A stretch of DNA of 64,000 nucleotides from Winogradskyella endarachnes (lineage in GTDB: Bacteria; Bacteroidota; Bacteroidia; Flavobacteriales; Flavobacteriaceae), in assembly GCF_009741275.1 (NCBI RefSeq), contig NZ_WOWS01000005.1, forward strand, positions 124,001 to 188,000, given 5' to 3'. Made by a program: the position numbers and the translations under genes. The notes under the pieces were generated by a model. It saw only the letters and a list, made by a program, of their open reading frames with translations, had not been told where the DNA came from and ran no database searches. Below, one piece after another: positions 1 through 9,075 of the stretch; the stretch's first letter is position 1, and each line of letters opens with the position of its first letter.

Positions 1-96
1 AATTTACCTGTTATAAAGAATGGGAAATATCATGGTTATATTTCAAAATCTAAACTTTTAACGGCTTATAGACAACAATTGATTAATTTTACTTAA
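1..96 (+). CDS. C-terminal end of a CBS-domain protein, probably a ClC chloride channel (partial)
   Basis: An open frame enters from the left edge and stops with TAA after 31 residues. The visible tail contains LPVIKNGKYHGYISKSKLL followed by TAYRQQL. This resembles the last strand-helix of a CBS domain, and the pattern 'LPV..xGxYxGFvSKSKlfxAYR' is what I remember from the C-terminus of Bacteroidota ClC channels carrying CBS pairs. The assignment rests on these few residues, and any other CBS-containing protein is possible. The frame, stop and absence of internal stops are seen directly. The function is inference. Confidence 0.5.
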   Translation, partial: NLPVIKNGKYHGYISKSKLLTAYRQQLINFT

Positions 97-156
97 TCAA
101 AGACTCAATATTTATTTTCACCTATTAGAAAAACCTTATCACTAATTAAAATTTTT

Positions 157-402
157 ATGAAACCCATAAAAACCATTACATTAATCGCCCTTTTAGCTTC
201 ATTTACAAGTATAGCTTGTGGATTAATTTTAAATGTTGACTACAAAGAGAAGCTAATTGGTTTTGGTGTTGTAGGTTTATTTTTTATTGTTTTTCCGCTA
301 TTCTCTTACTACAGATGGAAAGATAAAGATGTTAAAGACTATATGCTTTCAAAAGAAAATCTTGATAAAATGCGCAAAAGTCAAGAAGAATCTAAGTATT
401 AA
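157..402 (+). CDS. Small membrane protein, two predicted transmembrane segments
   Basis: This is an 81-residue protein that I do not recognise as a named family. Two hydrophobic stretches are seen: residues about 5-27 (ITLIALLASFTSIACGLIL) and about 34-51 (IGFGVVGLFFIVFPLFSYY). A charged Lys/Glu-rich tail (about 53-81) is probably cytoplasmic. It starts with ATG 60 bases after the stop of the upstream CBS protein on the same strand, so it may share that transcript. Small two-helix proteins like this are common and uncharacterised in Flavobacteriaceae. No functional claim is made. Confidence 0.7.
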   Translation: MKPIKTITLIALLASFTSIACGLILNVDYKEKLIGFGVVGLFFIVFPLFSYYRWKDKDVKDYMLSKENLDKMRKSQEESKY

Positions 403-557
403 AAATAAAAAAAAATCTCACCAAAATTAGCAAAAACCCTAAGCCAATTGGGAGAAAACAAAGGAAATTTCAACTCTAAGTTAACTTATTGATTATCAAT
501 TATAAAGTTAAAATTTAAAATAAAACGTTTTATTAACATTAGCGTTCTTTTTTATCT

Positions 558-565
558 TATCTTTG
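558..565 (+). promoter_or_regulatory. Putative -7 promoter box of the cold-shock gene
   Basis: TATCTTTG fits the Bacteroidota -7 consensus TAnnTTTG and lies 26 bases before the cold-shock ATG, implying a short leader. A clear -33 TTTG/TTG element at the usual spacing is not obvious, so the support is the -7 match and its position only. The rest of the 403-591 gap is AT-rich and shows nothing else. Confidence 0.4.
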
Positions 566-591
566 TCTTTTAATTTTTATATTATATTATA

Positions 592-783
592 ATGACTGGA
601 ACAGTTAAATTTTTTAATGATTCAAAAGGATTTGGATTTATTACCAACGAAGAAACAGGAAAAGACATCTTTGTACACGTATCAAACCTTAATGGCGTAG
701 AGTTACGCGAAGGAGATAACGTAGAATACACTGAAGAAGAAGGAAGAAAAGGAATGGTAGCCGCTAATGTAGAGGTACTATAA
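592..783 (+). CDS. Cold-shock domain protein, CspA family
   Basis: This 63-residue single cold-shock domain binds single-stranded RNA/DNA and acts as an RNA chaperone in the cytoplasm. The N-terminal [17 protein letters not shown] contains RNP1 (KGFGFIT, residues 12-18), and RNP2 is IFVHV (26-30), with the usual aromatic residues. The length is slightly shorter than the 66-70 residues of E. coli Csp proteins, as in other Flavobacteriia. It is monocistronic: a promoter-like box lies 26 bases upstream and a strong terminator starts 20 bases downstream. An antisense open frame of 76 codons across it is a shadow and is not called. Confidence 0.95.
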   Translation: MTGTVKFFNDSKGFGFITNEETGKDIFVHVSNLNGVELREGDNVEYTEEEGRKGMVAANVEVL

Positions 784-803
784 GTATATATCTTACAAGT
801 TTC

Positions 804-834
804 AACGCTCAACCTATGGTTGGGCGTTTTTTTT
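804..834 (+). terminator. Rho-independent terminator of the cold-shock gene
   Basis: An 11-bp stem (804-814 with 818-828, one G-T pair) with loop TAT is followed by a run of eight T from 827. It directly follows the cold-shock stop codon. Confidence 0.9.
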
Positions 835-920
835 GTGCTTATCTAAAAAATTAGAATATGACATTACAGAATAAAGAACGCACATGCTGTTTATTATAAA
901 CATAATGCGCATTTTATATT

Positions 921-1382
921 TTATTGAAACATAATAGGTAAATTAGACTTAACTAATTTGGCAATATAATAAGGTTGCGTCATTACACTAGTTGCATTCC
1001 CTTTTGGTCCCTTATGTTTTACAGTCACTATTTTTTGCTCTGATGTTGTGGAAACGTCCAAGTCAATTGAATGTCCTCCGCTTCCTTTAACATTCAAAAA
1101 TACCGCTATAACAGTATATTTTGAAAAATCTATTTTAGTTTCAGTAAAACTTTGAGATACTTTATTGATTGTATCCATTTGATTTATTAATGCATTCCAA
1201 TCCTTTTCATTGGTAATTACTAAATTTTGTTTTTCTATACCTTCTGCACCAGAGCCATAAAGATTACCTTTAGCTATTAATACAGTTTCAACAGATTTAC
1301 TTGCCATATCAGTACTAGTCTTATTGCATTTACATCCAAAAACAAATATTAAAGACAATAGGATTAAGGTTTTAATTTTCAT
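921..1382 (-). CDS. Lipoprotein with PrcB-like C-terminal domain
   Basis: This protein is about 153 residues from the ATG at 1382. A TTG nine bases further upstream also opens the frame, but the ATG leads straight into a lipoprotein signal (KIKTLILLSLIFVFGC, Cys about residue 17). The mature part contains VIAVFLNVKGSGGHSIDLDV and a C-terminal QPYYIAKLVKSNLPIMF. I associate this pattern with the PrcB_C domain, first named from the PrcB subunit of the Treponema dentilisin protease complex. In flavobacteria such proteins are stand-alone outer-membrane lipoproteins of unknown role. It lies 10 bases after tadA on the same strand, so co-transcription is likely. The domain name is from memory. Confidence 0.75.
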   Translation of the reverse strand: MKIKTLILLSLIFVFGCKCNKTSTDMASKSVETVLIAKGNLYGSGAEGIEKQNLVITNEKDWNALINQMDTINKVSQSFTETKIDFSKYTVIAVFLNVKGSGGHSIDLDVSTTSEQKIVTVKHKGPKGNATSVMTQPYYIAKLVKSNLPIMFQ

Positions 1383-1392
1383 GTGTTTCAAT

Positions 1393-1842
1393 TTAGTTTA
1401 AATTACGTTTTTCAATAAAAAACCGTTTCATAAGCGCCGAAGCTTCTTCCGCTAAAACACCACTAACAACTTCGGTTTTAGGATGCAACGTTGTTCCCAT
1501 TGTTTTAAACCCTCTCTGTGTATCTGAAGCACCAAAAACAATTTTAGAAATCTGGCTCCAATACAAAGCACCAGCACACATTTGGCATGGTTCTAAGGTG
1601 ACGTAAAGTGTACATTTATTTAAATATTTTCCACCTAAAAAATTAGCAGCAGAAGTTATTGCTTGCATTTCTGCATGTGCCGTAACATCATTTAACAATT
1701 CAGTTAAATTATGTGTTCTTGCAATTATTCTATCTTCTATTACAATAACTGCACCAACCGGAATCTCCCCTTTCTCAAAAGCCATTTCCGCTTCTTGAAG
1801 GGCTTTTTTCATAAAATAAGTATCGTCAAAAGGATTTATCAT
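1393..1842 (-). CDS. tadA: tRNA-specific adenosine deaminase (TadA)
   Basis: This is a 149-residue cytidine/deoxycytidylate deaminase-fold enzyme, assigned as the TadA enzyme that converts adenosine 34 of tRNA-Arg(ACG) to inosine. The zinc site is visible as H56-A-E58 (AHAEMQAI) and PCQMC (Cys86, Cys89), with Glu58 the proton shuttle. The N-terminal MKKALQEAEMAFEKGEIPVGAV and the RGFKTMGTTLHP stretch are typical of TadA rather than guanine deaminase, although the two are close. Length matches the family. It heads a short unit with the PrcB-like lipoprotein behind it. Confidence 0.9.
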   Translation of the reverse strand: MINPFDDTYFMKKALQEAEMAFEKGEIPVGAVIVIEDRIIARTHNLTELLNDVTAHAEMQAITSAANFLGGKYLNKCTLYVTLEPCQMCAGALYWSQISKIVFGASDTQRGFKTMGTTLHPKTEVVSGVLAEEASALMKRFFIEKRNLN

Positions 1843-1922
1843 AATTGTAAAAATACAATTTCAAAAATTATAATAATTAATCACGGCAAGAAATTTGATG
1901 CTATCAAACAAAGCCAACAATT

Positions 1923-2849
1923 ATGAAATCTAGCTATTCTATTTCAATTCCAAAACCATGCCACAAAAATTGGGCTAAAATGACACCAAATGAAAAAGGT
2001 CGGTTTTGCCAATCGTGCTCAAAAACAGTAATTGATTTTACTTCGATGCCTAAAGAACAAGTGGAAGACTATTTAGCTCTTAAGAATAAGAAAATATGTG
2101 GCCGATTTGAAGTTTCTCAACTCGAAGAAATTAGAATTAAAATTCCACAGCAATTAATGAAACAACAAACTAGTTTTTATAAATTATTCCGATTGGCATT
2201 ACTCATTACCATGGGAACAACACTCTTAAATTGCTCTGACCAAAATGGAAATATAAAAAAAATTAATACTATTGAAATTGTAGACTCCTTAAAAACAGAA
2301 ACCAAAGCTAGTATAGAAATTGAAACCACAACGATTATTAAAAATGATTCCATAAAATGTAAGACTATTTCTAAAAATAATGATTCTATAGCTATAACTG
2401 TTCCCAAAATAAATAATGAAATTATAGAAATTATGGGAGACATAGTTATTGAACCACCAGAAATAGAAGACTTACCAGAGGAAGAAATTATTATAGGCTA
2501 TATCACTATTAATAAACCACCAGAATTACAAAACACGCCTCAAAATCTATCGAATTCTGAAAAGAAGACATACCTAACTCATAAAATTAATGAGATTATA
2601 ACAGCAAATTTTAATACTGATTTTGGCAAAAAATTAAACCTTACAGGAAAACAACGAATATTAACACAATTTACAATAGACACAAAAGGCAATGTCTCGC
2701 ATATTAAAACAAAAGGCACTCATCAACAATTAGAAGATGAAGCTAGACGGGTTTTAAAATTATTACCTCAATTTATACCTGGTGAACAAGCCGGAAGAAA
2801 AGTAAGTGTTGCCTACTCTTTACCAATTGTCTTTATGGTAGAAGACTAA
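1923..2849 (+). CDS. TonB-like protein with N-terminal Cys motif and C-terminal energy-transducer domain
   Basis: This is a 308-residue protein. The N-terminal block CHKNWAKMTPNEKGRFC..C followed by KTVIDFT looks like a small Cys-rich cytoplasmic motif seen in many Bacteroidota proteins. A hydrophobic segment at about residues 86-103 (LFRLALLITMGTTLLNC) is the probable membrane anchor. A Pro/Glu-rich periplasmic linker follows, and residues about 210-305 form a TonB C-terminal domain (TKGNVSHIKTKGTHQQLEDEARRVLKLLPQF, split here by reading, ending in YSLPIVFMV). Such TonB variants may energise outer-membrane receptors or act in signalling. It starts 80 bases from the divergent tadA, and dxs follows 20 bases after its stop. 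Confidence 0.7.
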   Translation: MKSSYSISIPKPCHKNWAKMTPNEKGRFCQSCSKTVIDFTSMPKEQVEDYLALKNKKICGRFEVSQLEEIRIKIPQQLMKQQTSFYKLFRLALLITMGTTLLNCSDQNGNIKKINTIEIVDSLKTETKASIEIETTTIIKNDSIKCKTISKNNDSIAITVPKINNEIIEIMGDIVIEPPEIEDLPEEEIIIGYITINKPPELQNTPQNLSNSEKKTYLTHKINEIITANFNTDFGKKLNLTGKQRILTQFTIDTKGNVSHIKTKGTHQQLEDEARRVLKLLPQFIPGEQAGRKVSVAYSLPIVFMVED

Positions 2850-2869
2850 TTAAATTGTACTTTTACAAC

Positions 2870-4654
2870 GTGAATAAAACACTTTTAGATCATATTAATC
2901 TACCAAAAGATTTACGTCAACTTAAACAAGCAGACTTACCTCAGCTCGCCCAAGAGTTACGTAATTATATAATAAATATAGTTGCCACAAAGGAAGGACA
3001 CTTAGGAGCTAGCTTAGGCGTAATTGAGTTAACAATTGCACTGCATTACGTTTTTAACACACCAAACGATAAATTAATTTGGGATGTTGGTCACCAAGCG
3101 TATGGTCACAAATTACTTACGGGTAGAAAAGAAGTTTTTGAAACTAATAGACAACTTAATGGTATCAGTGGTTTCCCTAAACGTAGTGAAAGTGAATACG
3201 ATACTTTTGGAGTTGGGCATTCTTCTACTTCAATTTCTGCAACTTTAGGTATGGCAATTGCATCACAATTGAATGGTGAAGACAAACATCATATTGCAGT
3301 GATTGGTGATGCTTCTATTGCAAGTGGAATGGCTTTTGAAGGGTTAAATCATGCAGGTGTTACTGATGCAAATTTACTTGTTATACTAAATGATAATGCT
3401 ATTGGTATTGACCCAAGTGTTGGTGCCTTAAAACAATATTTAACCAACGTAAAAAAAGGCACAGAAAAACAAGACAATATTTTTGAAGCTTTAAATTTTA
3501 ATTATTCTGGGCCTATAGATGGCCATGATATACCGTTACTAATTTCTGAATTAAGACGTCTAAAAACCATAAAAGGCGCAAAATTTTTGCACATTATTAC
3601 CACTAAGGGCAAAGGTCTAAAACAAGCAGAATTAGACCAAGTAAAATATCACGCTCCAGGAAAATTTGATGCAAATACAGGAGAATTAATTGTAAAATCC
3701 AATGCTAATCAACCTCCAAAATTTCAAGATGTATTTGGAGAAACCATAGTAGAGTTAGCATTAAAAAATGATAAAATAGTTGGTATTACACCAGCTATGC
3801 CAACAGGCAGCTCTTTAAAGTATATGATGGACACTATTCCTAATCGTGCTTTTGATGTTGGGATTGCAGAACAACATGCTGTTACTTTAGCTGCTGGTAT
3901 GGCAACGCAAGGGCTTATACCGTTTTGTAATATCTATTCTACATTTTTACAACGTGCTTATGACCAAGTAATCCACGATGTAGCTTTGCAAAATTTACCA
4001 GTTATTTTTTGTCTAGATAGAGCCGGTTTGGTTGGTGAAGATGGTGCAACACATCATGGTGTTTTTGACTTAGCCTATTTAAACTGCATACCAAATATGG
4101 TGATATTTGCACCAAGTAATGCAATTGCGCTACGGAATATAATGTACACTGTACAATTAGGTATAGATTTCCCTATTGCCATACGCTATCCAAGAGGACG
4201 AGGTCGTTTATTAAATTGGAAAAAACCGTTTGAGACCATAGAAATTGGTAAAGGTAATTGTATAAAAAGTGGAAATGATATTGCTATACTCTCTATAGGT
4301 ACAATTTTAAAAAATGTTGAAGATGCCATAGCATTAACAGAGACTAATGAATCTATTGGTTGCTACGATATGCAATTTGTAAAACCTTTAGATGAAAATT
4401 TATTACATCGCATTTTTACAAAGTATAAAGCAATAATTACCATTGAAGATGGTGCTATAATTGGAGGATTTGCTAGTTCTATTTTAGCTTTTGCAAATAC
4501 ACATCAATACAAACAACGTATTGTAACTTTAGGGATAAAGGACCAATTTATTGAGCACGGTTCGGTTAGTCAGTTACAAAAATTACAACAATTAGATACG
4601 TTATCAGTAAAAAAAGCGATTGAAGAATTACTACTCTTCATTAACAACAACTAG
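2870..4654 (+). CDS. dxs: 1-deoxy-D-xylulose-5-phosphate synthase
   Basis: This thiamine-diphosphate enzyme condenses pyruvate and glyceraldehyde-3-phosphate to DXP, the first step of the MEP isoprenoid pathway and a feeder of thiamine and pyridoxal synthesis. Visible signatures are VGHQAYGHKLLTGR, the TPP/Mg loop GDASIASGMAFEGLNHAG, the pyrimidine-domain IAEQHAVTLAAGMA with the activating Glu, and DRAGLVGEDGATHHGVFD. The GTG at 2870 is chosen because homologues begin close to 'LL..I..PKDLR'. A TTG at 2855 would add five residues, and no ATG is available. The length, about 594 residues, is in the usual flavobacterial range. Its last 24 bases overlap the end of a convergent small gene. Confidence 0.93.
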   Translation: MNKTLLDHINLPKDLRQLKQADLPQLAQELRNYIINIVATKEGHLGASLGVIELTIALHYVFNTPNDKLIWDVGHQAYGHKLLTGRKEVFETNRQLNGISGFPKRSESEYDTFGVGHSSTSISATLGMAIASQLNGEDKHHIAVIGDASIASGMAFEGLNHAGVTDANLLVILNDNAIGIDPSVGALKQYLTNVKKGTEKQDNIFEALNFNYSGPIDGHDIPLLISELRRLKTIKGAKFLHIITTKGKGLKQAELDQVKYHAPGKFDANTGELIVKSNANQPPKFQDVFGETIVELALKNDKIVGITPAMPTGSSLKYMMDTIPNRAFDVGIAEQHAVTLAAGMATQGLIPFCNIYSTFLQRAYDQVIHDVALQNLPVIFCLDRAGLVGEDGATHHGVFDLAYLNCIPNMVIFAPSNAIALRNIMYTVQLGIDFPIAIRYPRGRGRLLNWKKPFETIEIGKGNCIKSGNDIAILSIGTILKNVEDAIALTETNESIGCYDMQFVKPLDENLLHRIFTKYKAIITIEDGAIIGGFASSILAFANTHQYKQRIVTLGIKDQFIEHGSVSQLQKLQQLDTLSVKKAIEELLLFINNN

Positions 4655-4801
4655 GTCTTTAGTTTGCTCAACCTTTTGCTCTACATCGTTTGATTTATAA
4701 GAAAAACTTTCATCGTTTTTGCTCGAAATATCGTCTAACATTAATAGGCAAGTCACAACAACAAAGAATATGACTAAGCCTCCAAGTATATTATTTCTCA
4801 T
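4631..4801 (-). CDS. Short single-pass membrane protein (hypothetical)
   Basis: This is 56 codons from the ATG at 4801 (a TTG at 4831 is less likely). One hydrophobic helix, about residues 5-23 (ILGGLVIFFVVVTCLLML), is followed by an acidic, polar tail. It lies on the same strand as dgt, 87 bases beyond the dgt stop, and its 3' end overlaps the last 24 bases of dxs in antisense. I recognise no family. The clean membrane helix and position support a real gene, but its size leaves doubt. Confidence 0.45.
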   Translation of the reverse strand: MRNNILGGLVIFFVVVTCLLMLDDISSKNDESFSYKSNDVEQKVEQTKDLVVVNEE

Positions 4802-4888
4802 AAGCAGGTGTTTTAACAGCTTGAATATCAATCAAATTAAAACAATTAACTGTTAAAAAGCAAATTTATTCGATGAAATGCATGGTTT

Positions 4889-6235
4889 TTAAATCAGGCC
4901 TTTTAATTTTTTATGTAACAACATTGCATTGGTATCAGATAATTTTGAAATATACAGACAAACAGCTAGTAGATTATTATACAATGAATCATTACTTAAC
5001 TGTACAGTTTTTGGTAGTGTATTCAATAAAAGTTTATCGTAATTAGTAAGATTACCTTCAAAATAATTAAATGCCATTTTACCAAAAGATTTTAATAACT
5101 GATTTAAAATTTCGTAACCAGCAATCTCTTTATTAATCACATCTTTAGATTGATAAACATTTTTGATACTAATATTAATAATATCTTTTATTTGCGCTTT
5201 ATACTGGCTAACATCTAATAGTGCCGTTTCAAATTTACCCGCTAAAATATCTTCTTCATGTGTCATAAATAAAGAAGCTGCTTCATTGATTAACCTACCA
5301 ATGGCCAATGCTCTTAAATAACTTATTCTGTCCTCTGTTGTTCTTAAAGCATTGTAATTTTCAGTTTTAATACTGTCTCTTACCAAATTTATTAAATACT
5401 CTAAAGCATATTCTTCTTGTATTAACCCAAGATTAATTCCATCTTCAAAATCAATTATAGTATAACAAATATCATCCGCAGCCTCTACCAAATAAGCCAA
5501 AGGGTGTCTATTAAAACTTAGGTTTTCACTACTTCGTTTTGTTAAACCTAGCTCAAAAGCAACCTCATTAAACATCTGTTTTTCGCTTTGAAAAAAACCA
5601 TATTTTTTATCTACTACATGATTAGATGGTCTTTTTGGTAATGATTCTTTTGGGTATTTCATAAATGCACCTAAGGTAGCATAGCTTAATCTTAAACCTC
5701 CTTCTCTTCCTTCTCTGCTTTCAGTTAAAATTTTAAAACCGTTGGCATTACCTTCAAAATCACATAAATCTTGATACTCTTTATCGGTTAAGAGATTTTT
5801 AAATTCTGCCCCATTACCTGACTTAAAATAAGCACCTATGGCTTTTTCTCCAGAATGGCCAAAAGGTGGATTCCCAATATCATGTGCTAATGCAGCTGCC
5901 GCAACAATAGCTCCAAAATCATTCATTGTGTAACCATGTACGTTCTCTAGTTGAGGATGCTTTTTTAACAACAACTGTCCTACTTTTCTACCTAATGATC
6001 TTCCTACCACACTTACTTCTAAACTATGTGTTAAGCGTGTGTGTACAAAATCTGTTTTAGATAATGGAACCACTTGAGTTTTATCTTGAAGCCCTCTAAA
6101 CTCTGATGAAAATATAATTCTATCATAATCTACTTCAAAACCTAAACGGGTTTCATCTTGTTCTTTTCTTAATCTTTTATTGGTGTCGCCAAAGCGTTTT
6201 AAGGAGAGTAATTGTTCCCAGTTCATAGAATTCAT
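4889..6235 (-). CDS. dgt: dGTP triphosphohydrolase (HD domain)
   Basis: This is a 448-residue cytoplasmic HD-superfamily enzyme that hydrolyses dGTP (or other dNTPs) to the nucleoside and triphosphate, balancing dNTP pools. The metal-binding set is visible: HTRLTHSLEVSVVGR (His65, His70), AHDIGNPPFGHSGE (His118-Asp119) and a later YLVEAADDICY with the final Asp. The N-terminal MNWEQLLSLKRFGD is characteristic of the Bacteroidota subfamily. The true start could be the ATG at 6226, since MNS adds only three residues. It is followed by the small membrane gene and shares the strand with no other close gene. Confidence 0.9.
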   Translation of the reverse strand: MNSMNWEQLLSLKRFGDTNKRLRKEQDETRLGFEVDYDRIIFSSEFRGLQDKTQVVPLSKTDFVHTRLTHSLEVSVVGRSLGRKVGQLLLKKHPQLENVHGYTMNDFGAIVAAAALAHDIGNPPFGHSGEKAIGAYFKSGNGAEFKNLLTDKEYQDLCDFEGNANGFKILTESREGREGGLRLSYATLGAFMKYPKESLPKRPSNHVVDKKYGFFQSEKQMFNEVAFELGLTKRSSENLSFNRHPLAYLVEAADDICYTIIDFEDGINLGLIQEEYALEYLINLVRDSIKTENYNALRTTEDRISYLRALAIGRLINEAASLFMTHEEDILAGKFETALLDVSQYKAQIKDIINISIKNVYQSKDVINKEIAGYEILNQLLKSFGKMAFNYFEGNLTNYDKLLLNTLPKTVQLSNDSLYNNLLAVCLYISKLSDTNAMLLHKKLKGLI

Positions 6236-6400
6236 TTATAACAAAACTAAGAAAGTTCTTTTTAAAAAATTAAAAACATATAGTTAATGTAAAATTTACA
6301 TTTAAAATATAGTTGACGTTCCTATAACTAAGGGGTAACAATTTATTAATTTATAAATAGCTATGCGATAACCATTTGATAACTAGATAAGAAGCCACAT

Positions 6401-6412
6401 TACATAATTTTG
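6401..6412 (+). promoter_or_regulatory. Putative -7 promoter box shared with the TonB receptor gene downstream
   Basis: TACATAATTTTG contains TAATTTTG, a match to TAnnTTTG, 37 bases before the ATG at 6449. The same 12-mer occurs at 9125-9136, 17 bases before the receptor ATG at 9153. The repetition suggests common control of the secreted protein and its receptor. No convincing -33 element was found for either copy. Confidence 0.4.
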
Positions 6413-6448
6413 ATACTAATTAATCTAAATAACTAATTATTAAAAATC

Positions 6449-9022
6449 ATGAAAAAAATTTTACTTTTATTAACAGTGTTCACTTGCGGAATTGTGATGG
6501 GTCAAGATCCTGTAACAATACTTACAACAAACACTACATGGTCTGGAGATGTTTCTTTGAATGGTAAAGTAGTCGTTGATGCAGGTGTTACCTTAACGAT
6601 TGAACCTGGAACAGTTGTTAAATCGGCCTTTAAGTCAGACCCTGTTGATGCCGTAGCATTAATTGTGGCAAAAGATGGTACTCTTATCGCTAATGGTACT
6701 GCAGCATTACCAATTATATTTACAGCTGAATCTGATCCATTAACTGCTGCTGATGTTGCTGCAGGCACCTACGTAAGCGCTTTTAATTTAGATTTAGGTG
6801 GTCTTTGGGGAGGTATTATTCTACTTGGTAACAATGTTACTGGTTCTGGTACTACAGGTACGGATAATATTGAAGGTATTGCTTCAGGTCAAACTTGGAC
6901 AGAATATGGAGGTACTGCAACAGATGATAGTTCAGGGTCATTAAAATATATTTCTATCCGTCATGGTGGTGCTACTATAGCTAACGGTGATGAAATCAAC
7001 GGACTAACATTAGGTGGTGTAGGTAACGGTACTATTATTGAAAATATTGAAATTATCTCTAATACCGATGATGGTATAGAGTTTTTTGGTGGTAATGTAA
7101 ACGTAAACAATCTTCTTGTTTATAACCAAACAGATGATGCTATTGATATCGATCAAGCATACTCAGGTACAATTACTAATGCTTATGTAGCAATGGGTGC
7201 TGTTTCTGATAATGTATTTGAAATTGACGGCACTGAGTCTACTGCTACACCTACTGTTACTGGTTCATATACAATCAATGGTGTAACTGCTGTTGGTATT
7301 GGGTCTTCTCAAACACAAACCGATCAATATGGTCACTGGAAGTCTGACGCTACAGGAAATAATATGAATATAGTATATAAAGACTTTCAATCAGGAACAA
7401 CAATTGAAGGGCTTGACCTTGATACATTTGGTTCTTCTCTTACATTTTCTAATGTAGACTTTATTACAACTGATAATTTTGCCACTATCAATATGGCTAG
7501 TGATTCACCAAGTGGCGCTTTTACTAGTGCTGAAGCTGAAATACTTTCTGAACAAGTTGTTGGTACTGGTGCTAACACCTGTTCTTTTAGTGAATGGACA
7601 GCTTATGCAACTATAGATAGTAACCTTTGTTCTTCTACAGTTGTAGGAGATGGTACTGTTACTATATTAACTTCGGATACTACTTGGTCTGGTGATATAG
7701 CATTGGATGGTAAGGTAGTTGTTGAAGCTAACACTACGTTAACAATTCAGCCTGGTACTGTGATTAAAGCTGCTTTTAAATCTGACCCTGTAGATGCTTC
7801 CGCTTTAATTATAGCTAAAGATGGTAACATTATAGCTAACGGAACTGAACCATTACCAATTGTATTTACTACTGAATTTGATGCCCTTACTGCTGCAGAT
7901 GTTGCTGGTGGTGTTTATGTAGCTGATGGTCAAAACTTAGAACTTGGTGGTCTTTGGGGTGGAGTTATTATACTTGGTAACAATGTTACAGGTTCTGGTA
8001 CAACAGGTACGGATAACATTGAAGGTATTGCTTCTGGGCAAACCTGGACAGAATATGGAGGTACTGCAACTAATGATAGTTCAGGATCATTAGATTATAT
8101 TTCTATCCGTCACGGTGGAGCTACTATCGCTAATGGTGATGAAATCAATGGTCTTACTTTAGGTGGTGTTGGTAATGGTACTTCTATATCTAACATAGAA
8201 ATCGTTTCTAATACCGATGATGGAATTGAGTTTTTTGGCGGTAACGTAGATGTTGATAGAATACTCATTTATAACCAAACTGATGATGCAATAGATATTG
8301 ATCAAGCATACTCAGGTACAATTACCAATGCTTATGTGGCAATGGGTGCCGTTTCTGATAATGTATTTGAAATTGACGGTACTGAGTCTACTGCTACACC
8401 AGTTGTTACTGGTTCATACACTATTAATGGAGTAACTGCTATTGGTATTGGATCTTCTCAAACTCAAATCGATCAATATGGTCACTGGAAGTCTGATGCT
8501 ACAGGAAACAACATGAATATTGTATATAAAGACTTTCAACCAGGAACAACAATTGAAGGTCTTGACCTGGATACATTCGGTTCTTCACTTACATTTTCTA
8601 ACTTAGATTTTGTTACTACTGATGATTTAGCAACTATTAATATGGCAAGTGACACACCTAGCGCTGCATTCACTAGTGCTCAAGCCGAAATAATTTCTGA
8701 ACAACTTAGTGGATCAGGATCTACTGAAACACATTTTTACTCTTGGACTGCTTATTTCTATAGTGAAACTGGTACATTAGGCCTTGAAGATGAGTTAGAG
8801 CTAGATAGGATTGCAATTTATCCAAACCCTGCTTTAAATAATATAAATGTACGAAGTCAATCTCCAATAGAATCTTTAAAGTTATATAATATATCTGGTC
8901 AATTGATTCTGGAAAATAGAAACTCAAATACTATAAATGTTTCTGAATTAACAAATGGAATATATTTATTAGAAGTAGTTTCTGGATCAACAAAAATGAT
9001 TGAGAGAATTATCAAAAAATAA
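6449..9022 (+). CDS. Secreted beta-helix-like protein with two tandem repeats and T9SS sorting domain
   Basis: This 857-residue protein has an N-terminal signal peptide (KKILLLLTVFTCGIVMGQ). Two near-identical halves follow, about residues 20-400 and 401-775, each opening with VTILT..TTWSGD and carrying TLTIEPGTVVK, GLWGGIILLGN, YISIRHGGATIANGDEINGL, DDGIEFFGGNV, DDAIDIDQAYSGT and FEIDGTES. The last 70 residues (IAIYPNPALNNINV to MIERIIKK) are a type A T9SS C-terminal domain, so the protein is exported and probably surface-attached. The strand-rich repeat resembles parallel beta-helix proteins, and acidic clusters suggest metal or ligand sites. The same module is found once in the lipoprotein at 12291. 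I know no demonstrated function. Homologues are often labelled 'multidrug transporter', which the sequence does not support. Confidence 0.85.
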   Translation: MKKILLLLTVFTCGIVMGQDPVTILTTNTTWSGDVSLNGKVVVDAGVTLTIEPGTVVKSAFKSDPVDAVALIVAKDGTLIANGTAALPIIFTAESDPLTAADVAAGTYVSAFNLDLGGLWGGIILLGNNVTGSGTTGTDNIEGIASGQTWTEYGGTATDDSSGSLKYISIRHGGATIANGDEINGLTLGGVGNGTIIENIEIISNTDDGIEFFGGNVNVNNLLVYNQTDDAIDIDQAYSGTITNAYVAMGAVSDNVFEIDGTESTATPTVTGSYTINGVTAVGIGSSQTQTDQYGHWKSDATGNNMNIVYKDFQSGTTIEGLDLDTFGSSLTFSNVDFITTDNFATINMASDSPSGAFTSAEAEILSEQVVGTGANTCSFSEWTAYATIDSNLCSSTVVGDGTVTILTSDTTWSGDIALDGKVVVEANTTLTIQPGTVIKAAFKSDPVDASALIIAKDGNIIANGTEPLPIVFTTEFDALTAADVAGGVYVADGQNLELGGLWGGVIILGNNVTGSGTTGTDNIEGIASGQTWTEYGGTATNDSSGSLDYISIRHGGATIANGDEINGLTLGGVGNGTSISNIEIVSNTDDGIEFFGGNVDVDRILIYNQTDDAIDIDQAYSGTITNAYVAMGAVSDNVFEIDGTESTATPVVTGSYTINGVTAIGIGSSQTQIDQYGHWKSDATGNNMNIVYKDFQPGTTIEGLDLDTFGSSLTFSNLDFVTTDDLATINMASDTPSAAFTSAQAEIISEQLSGSGSTETHFYSWTAYFYSETGTLGLEDELELDRIAIYPNPALNNINVRSQSPIESLKLYNISGQLILENRNSNTINVSELTNGIYLLEVVSGSTKMIERIIKK

Positions 9023-9040
9023 CTACCTCCCTTAAATATT

Positions 9041-9075
9041 AGAAGAGCTTTAGACACCTAAAGCTCTTCTTTATT
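9041..9075 (+). terminator. Rho-independent terminator after the beta-helix gene
   Basis: A perfect 13-bp stem (9041-9053 with 9058-9070) and four-base loop ACAC are followed by TTATTT. It separates the secreted protein gene from the receptor gene, so the receptor needs its own promoter. Confidence 0.85.

Noticed and set aside
582-812. 76-codon minus-strand frame across the cold-shock gene
   Set aside because: It is antisense to a well-supported cold-shock domain and has no recognisable motif.
2177-2443. 88-codon hydrophobic frame on the minus strand inside the TonB-like gene
   Set aside because: The hydrophobicity is a mirror of the Glu/Ile-rich linker on the coding strand. It has no gene-like context.
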